From: Methylobacterium sp. E-065 | GTDB taxonomy: Bacteria; Pseudomonadota; Alphaproteobacteria; Rhizobiales; Beijerinckiaceae | Length of the DNA: 64,000 bases | Reading direction: 5' to 3' | NCBI RefSeq assembly: GCF_022829605.1 | Contig: NZ_JAKSYD010000096.1 | Span: 1-64,000 of the forward strand | Part shown: in pieces, positions 1-9,603 of the stretch | Layout of the letters: every line of letters starts with the position of its first letter | Position numbering within the stretch: position 1 is the first letter of the stretch | Translations under genes and position numbers: made by a program | The notes under the pieces: model-generated | The model's database searches: none | The model's input: the letters and a program-made list of their open reading frames with translations, nothing else | Told to the model about the DNA's origin: nothing

Positions 1-2199
1 GTTGATCGCCACCGACTTGCCCGAGCCGGTGGTGCCGGCAACGAGCAGATGCGGCATACGCGCGAGGTCGGCGATGATCGGCTCGCCGCCGATGTTCTTG
101 CCCAGGCACAGAGCCAGCTTGTGCTTGCTCTCGGCGAAATCGGCCGAGGCCAGGAGTTCGCGCAGGTAGACGGTCTCGCGGGTCTCGTTCGGCAATTCGA
201 TGCCGATGACGTTCCGGCCGGGCACGACCGCGACGCGGGCCGAGACCGCCGACATCGACCGGGCGATATCGTCGGACAGGCCGATCACGCGGCTGGACTT
301 GGTGCCGGGGGCGGGCTCGAGCTCGTACAGGGTGACGACCGGGCCCGGCCGCACCGCCAGGATGTCGCCGCGCACGCCGAAATCCTGGACCGTCTGCTGC
401 AGGTTGAGGGCGTTCTGCTCCAGCACGTCGGCATCGACCTCCTCGCTGCCGCCGGGGGCCGGCAGGGCGAGCAATTCCAGGGACGGCAGCTCGTAATCGG
501 CGTTCTCGATGGACGCGATCTCTAGATGCCGGCCCGCCGGGATCAGGTGCGCCCGGGGCGAGACCATCGGCAGCGCAACCGGCGCGGCGGCGACCGGCTC
601 GATCATGGTCGCGACGGGCGCGGCTTCGAGCTCAGCCTCGCCTTCGGCCTCGATCTCGGCCAAAGCCGGCTCGGGCTGCGCCGGCTCAGGCTGGGGCGCC
701 AGCTTGCCCCGCAGCAGGACCGGACGCGGGGTCATCGGAATTACCACCCGCTCGACCTCGGCCTGCTCCGGGCCGGACACGGCCGGTGCCACCGGCACAG
801 CCTCGGCCTGGACCGGAGGGAGCGCCGGTGCGGAACTCGGCTGCCCGGCGGCGCGGATCGCGGCCCGGGCCGCCATGGCGCTGAGCATCGGGGCGCGACG
901 CGGAGCCTCGGCGGTCGGTGCCTCGGTGGTATGTGCTCCAGCCGTGGCGCTGCCCGGGCCGAAGACCAGCGACAGGCCTGCCGGCGCCGACGCCGCGGCG
1001 AAGGGCAGGAACGCGCTGCGGATCGCGGCGTCCGCGTCATCCCGCTGTACGGTCTCGGGCGCCTGCATCCGACCGTTGTCCTGCCCATCGGCGGGGCGCG
1101 GCGGCTGATCGAACCGCACGAGCCGGTCGAGCACGTAGACTGGCCGCGGCGGCTGCACGGCATCCGGGGTCATCGAGATGGCGGGCTCGATGGCGGCCGG
1201 CACCGGGGTGGCCTCGGCAGGCTGCGGCTCCAGGGCCGCCCAGGCTTCCACGGACGACCAATCGCCGCCGCCGAACCAGGGCTGGACCCCCGACCAGTCC
1301 GGCAGATCGGACCAGTCCCGAGCAGGGGCCTCGATAGCGGCCTCGATCTGCGGCAGGGCGGCCTCTTCGATGAAGGACGTCTGGGCGACCATGTCCTGGA
1401 TAGCCGGCTCAAGAGCGATTGAAGCCACCGTCACCGGGGCGATCACGGCCGTCGACGCGGCCAGCTCGACGGCGGGCCGGGCCGGGCGGCGGTCCGGCGT
1501 CCGGAAGAAGCGGACGCCCGGCGGGGCGACGAAGGGCTGGCGCCAGAGCGGCACCACCTCGGCCTCGTGGGCGGGACCGGACAGGACGGAGGCGTCCAAG
1601 GCCTGCTCCGCCTGCGCGTCGGCGGTCCGGGCGCGCTCGGCCTGTTCATGCTCCGCCTGCTCGCGGGCGGTCCGCTCGGTCTCCTGAGCCAGGGCGGCGG
1701 CCTGCGCCTCTGCGCGGGCCCGCTCCAGGGCGACGCGCTCGGCCTCCAGGGCGCGCTGGCGGCGCTCCTGCAGCACCGAATCGGGCGTACGGGTGTAGCG
1801 CACGGCCGAGGCGGTCATGGCCGGATGCGGCGCGGGGACCGGGGCGTGCAAAGGGGCACCGTCCGGAGCATGTTCGGGCGCGATGGCGGCGGGCCGGCGG
1901 GGCTGACGCACCAGCACGCCCGGCGAGGAGGCGCTGCGGTCGATCCGGCTCTCGAACACCGGTGCCTCCGGCGCATCGAGGCGCGCCCGGTCGTCGAAGA
2001 CCTCGTCGGGCCAGACATGCTCGGGCGTGGCAGCGCGCGGACGCATGGAACGCTCCGGCATGTCGCGCCCGACCATCGTGGCGGGCGTGGTCAGCCAGCT
2101 CGGCTCGGCCCGGCGCCCGGGGGCGCCGTGGGCCGGACGGGCGGGCAGCCCGGCGGGGGAGCCGGACAGGCGGCGGGTGAGGCTGGCGCGGAGCGCCAT
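1..2199 (-). CDS. ftsK: FtsK/SpoIIIE-type DNA translocase, 3' part cut by window edge
   Basis: ATP-driven double-stranded DNA translocase for chromosome segregation at division. The visible 733 codons end inside the motor domain: the last residues read PHLLVAGTTGSGKSVAIN, with the Walker A GTTGSGKS at about 722-729. Before it lies the FtsK alpha domain (NALNLQQTVQDFGVRGDI, then GPVVTLYELEPAPG). Residues 1-500 are Ala/Pro/Glu-rich and include a probable coiled coil at about 142-205 rich in ERR, EAER and REQAE. No transmembrane helix is visible, unlike classical FtsK with its four N-terminal helices, so this may be the soluble paralogue seen in some alphaproteobacteria. Walker B and the gamma domain lie outside the window. 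The ATG at 2199 is chosen because it begins good coding sequence; an in-frame ATG at 2304 is possible, and a stop at 2362-2364 limits the frame. Confidence 0.93.
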   Translation of the reverse strand, partial: MALRASLTRRLSGSPAGLPARPAHGAPGRRAEPSWLTTPATMVGRDMPERSMRPRAATPEHVWPDEVFDDRARLDAPEAPVFESRIDRSASSPGVLVRQPRRPAAIAPEHAPDGAPLHAPVPAPHPAMTASAVRYTRTPDSVLQERRQRALEAERVALERARAEAQAAALAQETERTAREQAEHEQAERARTADAQAEQALDASVLSGPAHEAEVVPLWRQPFVAPPGVRFFRTPDRRPARPAVELAASTAVIAPVTVASIALEPAIQDMVAQTSFIEEAALPQIEAAIEAPARDWSDLPDWSGVQPWFGGGDWSSVEAWAALEPQPAEATPVPAAIEPAISMTPDAVQPPRPVYVLDRLVRFDQPPRPADGQDNGRMQAPETVQRDDADAAIRSAFLPFAAASAPAGLSLVFGPGSATAGAHTTEAPTAEAPRRAPMLSAMAARAAIRAAGQPSSAPALPPVQAEAVPVAPAVSGPEQAEVERVVIPMTPRPVLLRGKLAPQPEPAQPEPALAEIEAEGEAELEAAPVATMIEPVAAAPVALPMVSPRAHLIPAGRHLEIASIENADYELPSLELLALPAPGGSEEVDADVLEQNALNLQQTVQDFGVRGDILAVRPGPVVTLYELEPAPGTKSSRVIGLSDDIARSMSAVSARVAVVPGRNVIGIELPNETRETVYLRELLASADFAESKHKLALCLGKNIGGEPIIADLARMPHLLVAGTTGSGKSVAIN

Positions 2200-2514
2200 C
2201 AGCCGATGCGCCAGGGCTCCCAGGGAGAGACCCGAGCGGTCGCCGCCGCGCACCGGGCGGGCGGGATCACGGTGAGAGTACGGAGGCCGTCCCGATGCGC
2301 GCATGGGTTCTCGAACGATACTCGAAACAGGGATCCGCCGGTGCGCGGCGGCTGCTCCGAGTTAGGCCATTCGTCGTTAATGGAGGCTTGCCATGGGGCC
2401 ATCTGGTGGAAACCATGTGGGCTGTCGGTGGGGCGGTGGGACGCTGCGGGACAGGATGCCCGTAAAGAGAGAAGCCCACCTCGAAGTGCTCAATCAGAAG
2501 CATTCCGCCTGACA
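2200..2514. other. Intergenic, upstream of ftsK and the TA pair
   Basis: No convincing gene was found. It must hold the ftsK promoter (minus strand), but I see no clear -35/-10 pair. Short open frames here have poor codon use and no ribosome binding site. Confidence 0.5.
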
Positions 2515-2557
2515 AATATGACGCTTGACGTCATATTGCGTCCGGCACATTTAATCC
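2515..2557 (+). promoter_or_regulatory. Promoter with palindromic operator of the TA pair
   Basis: A perfect 9-bp inverted repeat, AATATGACG (2515-2523) and CGTCATATT (2529-2537) with a 5-bp spacer, covers a possible -35 TTGACG at 2525-2530. A -10-like CATTTA follows at 2548-2553 after 17 bp. This would place the transcript start at or just beside the ATG at 2558, which has no Shine-Dalgarno sequence, so the message would be nearly leaderless. A palindrome over the promoter is what TA autoregulation predicts. The promoter boxes are inferred; the palindrome is directly visible. Confidence 0.6.
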
Positions 2558-2851
2558 ATGGCCAAGGCGACCCCCTTCTTCAGCCGCCGGATCGTTTACG
2601 ATGACGGCGTGATCCTTCAGATGAAAATCGTGGTGGTGCCGACGCCCGTACGCGGATCAGCGCACAGCCTGAAATATTCACTGTTCTACGGTCGTGCCGG
2701 TGAGCGTATCCTCGCCTACGACAACGAAGCGGGGAAGGGCGACCACGTCCATCGCGGCGACCTGCCGTCGAACTACATCGTCACCACAGTCGAGCAGCTG
2801 GTCGCGGATTTCCTCAGCGAGGTCCGCCTGCTTCGCGGAGGATCGCTATGA
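2558..2851 (+). CDS. TumE-like toxin (DUF6516 family)
   Basis: A 97-residue protein that looks like the DUF6516/TumE toxin family, whose members sit next to a small HTH antitoxin. It opens MAKATPFFSRRIVYDDGVI and has the family-like core HSLKYSLFYGRAGERILAYDNEAGKGDHVH, with conserved Tyr, Arg, Asp and His residues that could form an active site. The molecular target is not known to me. It overlaps the next gene by 4 bp (ATGA), so translation is probably coupled. Toxin-first order is found in several HTH-antitoxin pairs. Family assignment is from recalled sequence pattern, not a search. Confidence 0.7.
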   Translation: MAKATPFFSRRIVYDDGVILQMKIVVVPTPVRGSAHSLKYSLFYGRAGERILAYDNEAGKGDHVHRGDLPSNYIVTTVEQLVADFLSEVRLLRGGSL

Positions 2852-3255
2852 GCAAGGGCACCCTCATTCAGATCGGCGGTTCGGCCGAAGAGATCGGGGA
2901 GGCTTTCATCACGGCTTGGCACCGCGCCGAAGCGGGCGACCTCACGCCCGAACGGCCCGTACTCGTCTTTGAGAGCCTGAACGGCTTCAAGGCGGCCTTC
3001 TCGAACGCGCGGCTCGAGATCCTAGACGCGCTCGCGGATGCGCCGGCACCATCCATCACAGCCCTCGCCGGCCGCGTCGGGCGGCCCTACAGGCGCGTCT
3101 ATGACGATGTCGCCGCGCTGGCATCGACCGGGGTCATACGCAAGACTGGGCGGCAGCTTACCTTGGCCGCAGCAGAGGCGACGGTGACGGTGAAATTCGG
3201 CGGAGCCAAAACGGGAAGCCGACGCGAAAAGCGGGCGGTCGAGCCCGTGAAATGA
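2848..3255 (+). CDS. TumA-like HTH antitoxin
   Basis: A 135-residue DNA-binding protein and probable antitoxin partner of the preceding toxin. The middle (about residues 55-105) is a winged-helix MarR-like fold: RLEILDALADAP, ITALAGRVGRPYRRVYDDVAAL as helix-turn-helix, then TGVIRKTGRQLTL as the wing. The N-terminal half begins with a strand followed by FITAWHRAEAGDLTPERPVLVFES, which may contact the toxin. The C-terminus is basic (GSRREKRAVEPVK). The start at 2848 lies inside the toxin stop. It is the natural candidate to bind the palindrome at 2515-2537. Function as antitoxin is inferred from pairing and fold. Confidence 0.7.
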   Translation: MSKGTLIQIGGSAEEIGEAFITAWHRAEAGDLTPERPVLVFESLNGFKAAFSNARLEILDALADAPAPSITALAGRVGRPYRRVYDDVAALASTGVIRKTGRQLTLAAAEATVTVKFGGAKTGSRREKRAVEPVK

Positions 3256-3361
3256 GGAGGCCATAGAGGGCATCCGAAGCCTCTCGGGCGTCCTCCACTG
3301 AATGCAGCCCCAAGATCGAGCCACATATGGGCTTGAGAGCCCCTCCGACGGACAGGTGCCC

Positions 3362-5449
<2,088 letters not shown>

Positions 5450-5565
5450 CCGTCACAAACTCGACCGATTGTGCCATTATGAGCACGGTCAAGCCAATTA
5501 TTGCCAGTGCAGGCTCCTGCACAGGGAACAGGCGGCTTCGAGGGCGGCCAGGCGGAGGACTTCGA

Positions 5566-5796
5566 ATGCGAAGCTACAACCTGTTCCAGCTCAAGGGCGA
5601 GGAGGGCCTCTGCTGCGCGGTGCCGGAGGCGAGCACGGTGCCGCCCTTCATCGGTGCCGGCCGGTGGGTTTTCGGCGGCAAGCTCTGTGACGGCAGCCGT
5701 CAGCCCCTCGACTTCGACGACCGGGCCGCCGACACCGCCGTGCGCTTCAACGGCTTCTATCTGTTCCAGACGGTGGACCGGCGCTTCACGGCGTGA
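5566..5796 (+). CDS. Small conserved-looking protein of unknown function
   Basis: A 76-residue protein beginning MRSYNLFQLKGEEGLCCAVP. The start at 5566 is well supported by GGAGG at 5554-5558, 7 bp upstream, and codon use is strongly coding. It contains two adjacent Cys (17-18), a VPPFIGAGRWVFGGKL segment and a tail ending in FYLFQTVDRRF. There is no signal peptide or membrane helix. I recognise no family. It stands alone between nadE and the PilZ gene, 116 bp after nadE. Confidence 0.7.
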   Translation: MRSYNLFQLKGEEGLCCAVPEASTVPPFIGAGRWVFGGKLCDGSRQPLDFDDRAADTAVRFNGFYLFQTVDRRFTA

Positions 5797-6008
5797 GCGG
5801 GGACTCCGCACGCACTTTCCTCCCTGCCGGGATGTGAGACGCGCGGAACCGGCGGCTGCCGCACTGCTCCCGGACGAGAACCCGCATCCGCCCGCTCTCT
5901 ATCGATATCCGGCTCTGAAATAGGTCCGGAGTCCGGTATCCCGACGAAGATTCCTTAAGAGCTGGCGTGCAGACTCTGTCGAATTGTCAGCCTTCCGGAG
6001 CCGCACGT

Positions 6009-6413
6009 ATGTCGGAGCACCGCCGAGAGACGCGCCAGAGGGTCTTCCTCAAGGGGCGCATCGTCTTCAACAACGGGTCGTCCAGCTTCGACTGCCTCGT
6101 GCGCGACATGTCCTCGTCCGGCGCGCGCCTCGTCATGAGCGAGACCACGACGCTGCCGGAGGTGTTCGACCTCTACATCCCGCAGAAGGACCGCACCTAC
6201 CGGGCGACCCTGCGCTGGCGGCGGGAGGACGGGATCGGCGTGACCTTCGAGGACGCCGCCCGGGCTGCGGCTGCTGCGGTGCCCGATCCGGTCGCGACCG
6301 ATGCCTCCGTGACCCTGCTGCTGCGGCGCGTGAGCGAGCTGGAGACCGAGAACGCCGCCCTGCGCCGACTGCTCGCCAGCATGGCTCAAGGCGATTCGGC
6401 CAGCGCGGCCTGA
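6009..6413 (+). CDS. PilZ-domain protein with C-terminal leucine-zipper-like coil
   Basis: Probable cyclic-di-GMP receptor. The 134-residue reading starts at ATG 6009, where GGAG at 5997-6000 gives 8-bp spacing; an upstream ATG at 5967 is less likely. PilZ hallmarks are visible: the basic RRETRQR at the N-terminus and DMSSSGARL about 25 residues later, matching RxxxR and (D/N)xSxxG, followed by LRWRREDGIGVTFED. After a short Ala-rich linker, VSELETENAALRRLLASM forms a leucine-zipper-like helix, so dimerisation is likely. No output domain is attached. It converges on the HIT gene with only 3 bp between them. Confidence 0.85.
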   Translation: MSEHRRETRQRVFLKGRIVFNNGSSSFDCLVRDMSSSGARLVMSETTTLPEVFDLYIPQKDRTYRATLRWRREDGIGVTFEDAARAAAAAVPDPVATDASVTLLLRRVSELETENAALRRLLASMAQGDSASAA

Positions 6414-6416
6414 CCC

Positions 6417-6854
6417 TTAGCGCTGCGTTTCGAGCGCCGCGCGGATGCGCGCCGCGTGCTCGGCCAGGATCGTGTTGTCGGCCATGCCGCCCTCGTGGCG
6501 CTTCAGCGGCACGCCCTCCCGCCGCGGGATGACGTGGACGTGCAGGTGGAACATGGTCTGGCCGCCGGCCGGCTCGTTGAACTGGAACACCGTAAGCCCG
6601 TCCGCCTGGAACGCCGCCTTCACGCCGCGCGCGACGTGCTGGACGCTTGCCATCAGGGCCTCGAGCGATTTCGGGTCGGCATCGAGGAGGCCGCGGGCCG
6701 GCGCCTTGGGGATCACCAGGGTATGGCCCTCGCCCTGGGGCATCACGTCCATGAAGGCCAGCGTCTGCGCGTCCTCGTAGACGCGGTGGCAGGGGATCTC
6801 GCCGCGCAGGATCTTGGCGAAGATGTTGTCGGGGTCGTAGCGCGCGTCGGCCAT
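6417..6854 (-). CDS. HIT family nucleotide hydrolase/transferase
   Basis: A 145-residue histidine-triad protein, probably a dinucleoside polyphosphate or aminoacyl-adenylate hydrolase of the Hint type. It begins MADARYDPDNIFAKILRGEIPC, the usual Hint opening, and has HLHVHVIPR near the C-terminus, matching HxHxHxx. GGAGG just upstream of the ATG at 6854 fixes the start. The longer open frame running to 7763 is a shadow of the opposite-strand transporter. The physiological substrate cannot be read from sequence. Confidence 0.93.
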   Translation of the reverse strand: MADARYDPDNIFAKILRGEIPCHRVYEDAQTLAFMDVMPQGEGHTLVIPKAPARGLLDADPKSLEALMASVQHVARGVKAAFQADGLTVFQFNEPAGGQTMFHLHVHVIPRREGVPLKRHEGGMADNTILAEHAARIRAALETQR

Positions 6855-7010
6855 GCCGCCTCCGGAAAACCTTGAGCGGCGACAGGTTGCACGGGCCGCC
6901 CAGCCGCGTCCACATGGGAACCGGCCGTGCACTGGAACGCTTGCACCGCCGCGGCTGGAGCGTGGCGGTGCCCGGTGGGCGGCGCGGATCGGGGTGCAGA
7001 GGTTTACCGG

Positions 7011-7970
7011 ATGGCGCACGAGAGCACGGGGGCGATCTACGCGGCGGCGGGCGCCAATCTTGCCATCGCGGTGGCGAAGTTCGTCGGTGGGGCGCTGACC
7101 GGCTCGACCGCGATGCTCGCCGAGGGCGTGCATTCGGTGGTCGACACAGCCAATCAGGTGCTGCTGCTGGTGGGCATGAAGCGGTCCGAGCGGCCCGCCG
7201 ACGACCGGCACCCGTTCGGCTACGGCCGCGAGATCTACTTCTACGCCTTCGTGGTCGCCCTGATGATCTTCCTCGGGGGTGGCGTCTTCGCGGTCTACGA
7301 GGGCATCGAGCGCGTTCGCCACCCCGAGCCGGACGTGGACGCCGAACTCTTCGGCTACAAGCTGCCCGGGATCTGGGTGAATGTCGGCATCCTGGGCTTC
7401 GCCATCGTGGCCGAGGGCACCTCGTTCTTCGTGGCGATGCGCCAGTTCTGGGCCGAGAAGGGCCAGCACTCGGCCGTGCGGGCGATCCGGCGCAGCAAGG
7501 ATCCGACCCTGTTCACGGTTCTGGCCGAGGACACCGCGGCGCTGATCGGCCTGCTGATCGCCCTCACCGGGGTCGCCTTGAGCCATATCCTGGAAATGCC
7601 GAGCCTCGATGGCTGGGCCTCGGTGGGGATCGGCCTCGTGCTGATCGGGATGGCCGGCTTCCTGATGGTCGAGACCCATGGCCTGTTGATCGGCGAGGCC
7701 GCCGATCCCGAGGTCGTCGCTGCGATCTTCGAGCTGGCCCGCGCCGAGCCGGGCGTGCTCCACGTCAACGAGGTGCTAACTCAGCACCTCGGCCCCTCCG
7801 ACATCCTAGTCAATCTCAGCATCGACATGGCCGATGACGTAAGCGCGGGCGATGTCGAGGGCCTCGTGACCCGCCTCGACCGGGCGCTGAAGCAGCGCAA
7901 TCCGGACGTGACCCGGGTGTTCGTCGAGATCCAGCAGCAGGGGGATCACGGGGTGCGGCGGGCAGCGTGA
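7011..7970 (+). CDS. Cation diffusion facilitator (CDF/ZnT-like) transporter
   Basis: A 319-residue inner-membrane divalent cation exporter family protein. It has about six hydrophobic helices, beginning at TGAIYAAAGANLAIAVAKFV. Helix 2 has the CDF metal-site pattern EGVHSVVDTANQ (HxxxD). In the matching position of helix 5, LAEDTAALIG has acidic residues but no His, a pattern resembling the ZnT9/SLC30A9-type branch rather than classic Zn exporters. The C-terminal domain (about 235-319) is the usual cytoplasmic ferredoxin-like dimerisation fold with HVNEVLTQHLGPSDILV. ATG 7011 is chosen because it starts the conserved region. Substrate is uncertain. Confidence 0.9.
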   Translation: MAHESTGAIYAAAGANLAIAVAKFVGGALTGSTAMLAEGVHSVVDTANQVLLLVGMKRSERPADDRHPFGYGREIYFYAFVVALMIFLGGGVFAVYEGIERVRHPEPDVDAELFGYKLPGIWVNVGILGFAIVAEGTSFFVAMRQFWAEKGQHSAVRAIRRSKDPTLFTVLAEDTAALIGLLIALTGVALSHILEMPSLDGWASVGIGLVLIGMAGFLMVETHGLLIGEAADPEVVAAIFELARAEPGVLHVNEVLTQHLGPSDILVNLSIDMADDVSAGDVEGLVTRLDRALKQRNPDVTRVFVEIQQQGDHGVRRAA

Positions 7971-8191
7971 GGGGGGGCTTCACGGCGGCACCCTTTCCTG
8001 GGCGCATGGAGCGAAAGCGGAATGCGACCCGGGAATCAGCATAGGAAGCGCCGCGCAAGCGGCACTGTTTGATGCCGTCAGACGCTTCGCGACGTCTCAT
8101 GCTAGATCCCGGATCAGGTTCCGCTGCCGCTACACCTGTCCGGGAAAGGGGCGCCTGAACAGACCCGCCCCGAACCGCAGCCGAGGAAACC

Positions 8192-8350
8192 ATGAAGCCA
8201 AGTGAGGCGCCTAGCGATCCGGCGACGATCAAGCAGGGGCGCCGGACCGCTACAGCGAGCGCGGACGCAGCGATTCCTCTTGCGGAGCGTGTGGCGGCAA
8301 TCCGCCGAGCAGCCTTCGCGAAGGCCAAGCGGGCCCGCAGACATCTCTGA
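8192..8350 (+). CDS. Small basic ORF, possibly a decayed gene
   Basis: A 52-codon ORF beginning MKPSEAPSDPATIKQ and ending FAKAKRARRHL, preceded by GAGGA at 8183-8187. Its third-position GC is lower than that of its neighbours. Directly after the stop, another frame reads LTPEERDALWG, which would continue the helix-rich protein naturally if two bases of the CTCT at about 8344-8347 were missing. It is therefore either a true small gene or the front of a frameshifted one. The rest of 7971-8447 shows no other supportable gene. Confidence 0.3.
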   Translation: MKPSEAPSDPATIKQGRRTATASADAAIPLAERVAAIRRAAFAKAKRARRHL

Positions 8351-8447
8351 CCCCCGAAGAACGCGATGCGCTCTGGGGGACATGACGCTCTTCAAGACCT
8401 CTATCAAACCTGGCTTCGTGTCGGCCGCCGCCTGAGCCAGTCTCCCC

Positions 8448-9302
8448 TCATTCACTCCGCCCCACCTGCTTCAGGCTCAGCGCCCAGACCCGCTCCTGCA
8501 CGCCCTCGTCGCGGCTCTCGGACGAGGAGGCCTTGGGCTTCGAATGGGAGAAGTAGCGGCCTGTGACGCCATCGAGCTCGGGGGCGCTCGCTACGTGGAG
8601 CGAGGTCTGCGCGCCCTTCTCCGGCGTTGTCAGGAACGGCCGCATCAGCGACCACGCTGTACCGAACAGGCCGCCGGTGTTCCGGGCGAAGCCCGTATTG
8701 ATCACCCCCGGATGCAGGGCATTGACCGTGATGCCTTCGCCGCGCAGCCGCCGGGCGAGGGCATAGGTGAACAGCACGTTGCCGAGCTTGGCCTGCGCGT
8801 AGGCCCGCATGGCCCCGTAGCGCCGTGCGCCCTCGATGTCGTCGAAATCGACATGCCCTCGGGTATGAGCCGCGGAGGCGACGTTGACGATCCGCGGCTT
8901 GCCGCCGGCCGCCGCGGACGCCTTGAGGGTGTCGAGCAGTTCGAGCGTCAGCAGCACGTAGCCCAGATGGTCGAGCGCCCAGGTGCGCTCGATCCCATCG
9001 ACGGTCAGGGTGCGGTGGTCGAAGATCGCGCCGGCATTGTTCACCAGCACGTCGAGTCGGGGATCGGCGTCCCGCAGGGTCGCGGCGAGACGCCGGATCT
9101 CGGCCTGGGCCGAGAGATCGGCGATGTGCGGATCGACCACGGCGCCTGGCACCGCGGTGCGGATCTGGTCCGCGCTCGCTCGCGTCCGCGCGGCATCGCG
9201 CCCGACGATGGCGACCCGCGCGCCTAAGCGCGCGAGGCCCAAGGCCGTCTCGTAGCCGATCCCGTTGGTCGCCCCTGTGACGAGGCAGACCGTGCCGCGC
9301 AT
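8448..9302 (-). CDS. SDR-family oxidoreductase, retinol-dehydrogenase-like
   Basis: A 284-residue short-chain dehydrogenase. The Rossmann motif TGATNGIG is at the N-terminus, NNAG follows near residue 90, Ser lies in VNVASAAH, and the catalytic pair is in YAQAK. Overall it resembles the WWOX/retinol dehydrogenase-like group, in which HPGVINT is also typical. The extended C-terminal segment (YFSHSKPKASSSESRDEG) is polar. ATG 9302 is preferred over the GTG at 9305. A DUF1328 gene lies 10 bp upstream on the same strand, so they may be cotranscribed. The substrate is unknown. Confidence 0.88.
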   Translation of the reverse strand: MRGTVCLVTGATNGIGYETALGLARLGARVAIVGRDAARTRASADQIRTAVPGAVVDPHIADLSAQAEIRRLAATLRDADPRLDVLVNNAGAIFDHRTLTVDGIERTWALDHLGYVLLTLELLDTLKASAAAGGKPRIVNVASAAHTRGHVDFDDIEGARRYGAMRAYAQAKLGNVLFTYALARRLRGEGITVNALHPGVINTGFARNTGGLFGTAWSLMRPFLTTPEKGAQTSLHVASAPELDGVTGRYFSHSKPKASSSESRDEGVQERVWALSLKQVGRSE

Positions 9303-9312
9303 CACGCGCGCC

Positions 9313-9492
9313 TCAGAACACCGCCTGGCCGACCGCGAAGGCGATGACCACGATCACGATGGCGACCAGCAGGAACAGGCCGAACAGGATCCGGGCCAGC
9401 GAGCCCGCCCCCGAGGCGATGCCGGTGAAGCCGAGGCCGCCGGCAATCAGCGAGATCACGAAGCAGATGAGGGCCCATTTCAGGAGGGTCAT
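9313..9492 (-). CDS. DUF1328 small membrane protein (YtjA-like)
   Basis: A 59-residue protein with two hydrophobic helices ([20 protein letters not shown] and [20 protein letters not shown]) joined by a short Gly/Ser turn, the typical build of DUF1328/YtjA. The ATG at 9492 has GGAG at proper distance; the longer open frame to 9552 lacks such support. Related genes are often induced by envelope or general stress, but nothing in this sequence shows that directly. It is immediately upstream of the SDR. Confidence 0.85.
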   Translation of the reverse strand: MTLLKWALICFVISLIAGGLGFTGIASGAGSLARILFGLFLLVAIVIVVIAFAVGQAVF

Positions 9493-9603
9493 GGCATCAC
9501 TCCACACGCGCCCGACGACCGGGCTAGGTTTCGTTGCCTCAACCAATGCCAAGCGAGACCGTTCCGCGGTCCAGCCCCAGGCCGCTTATTTTCTTAAGGC
9601 CGG

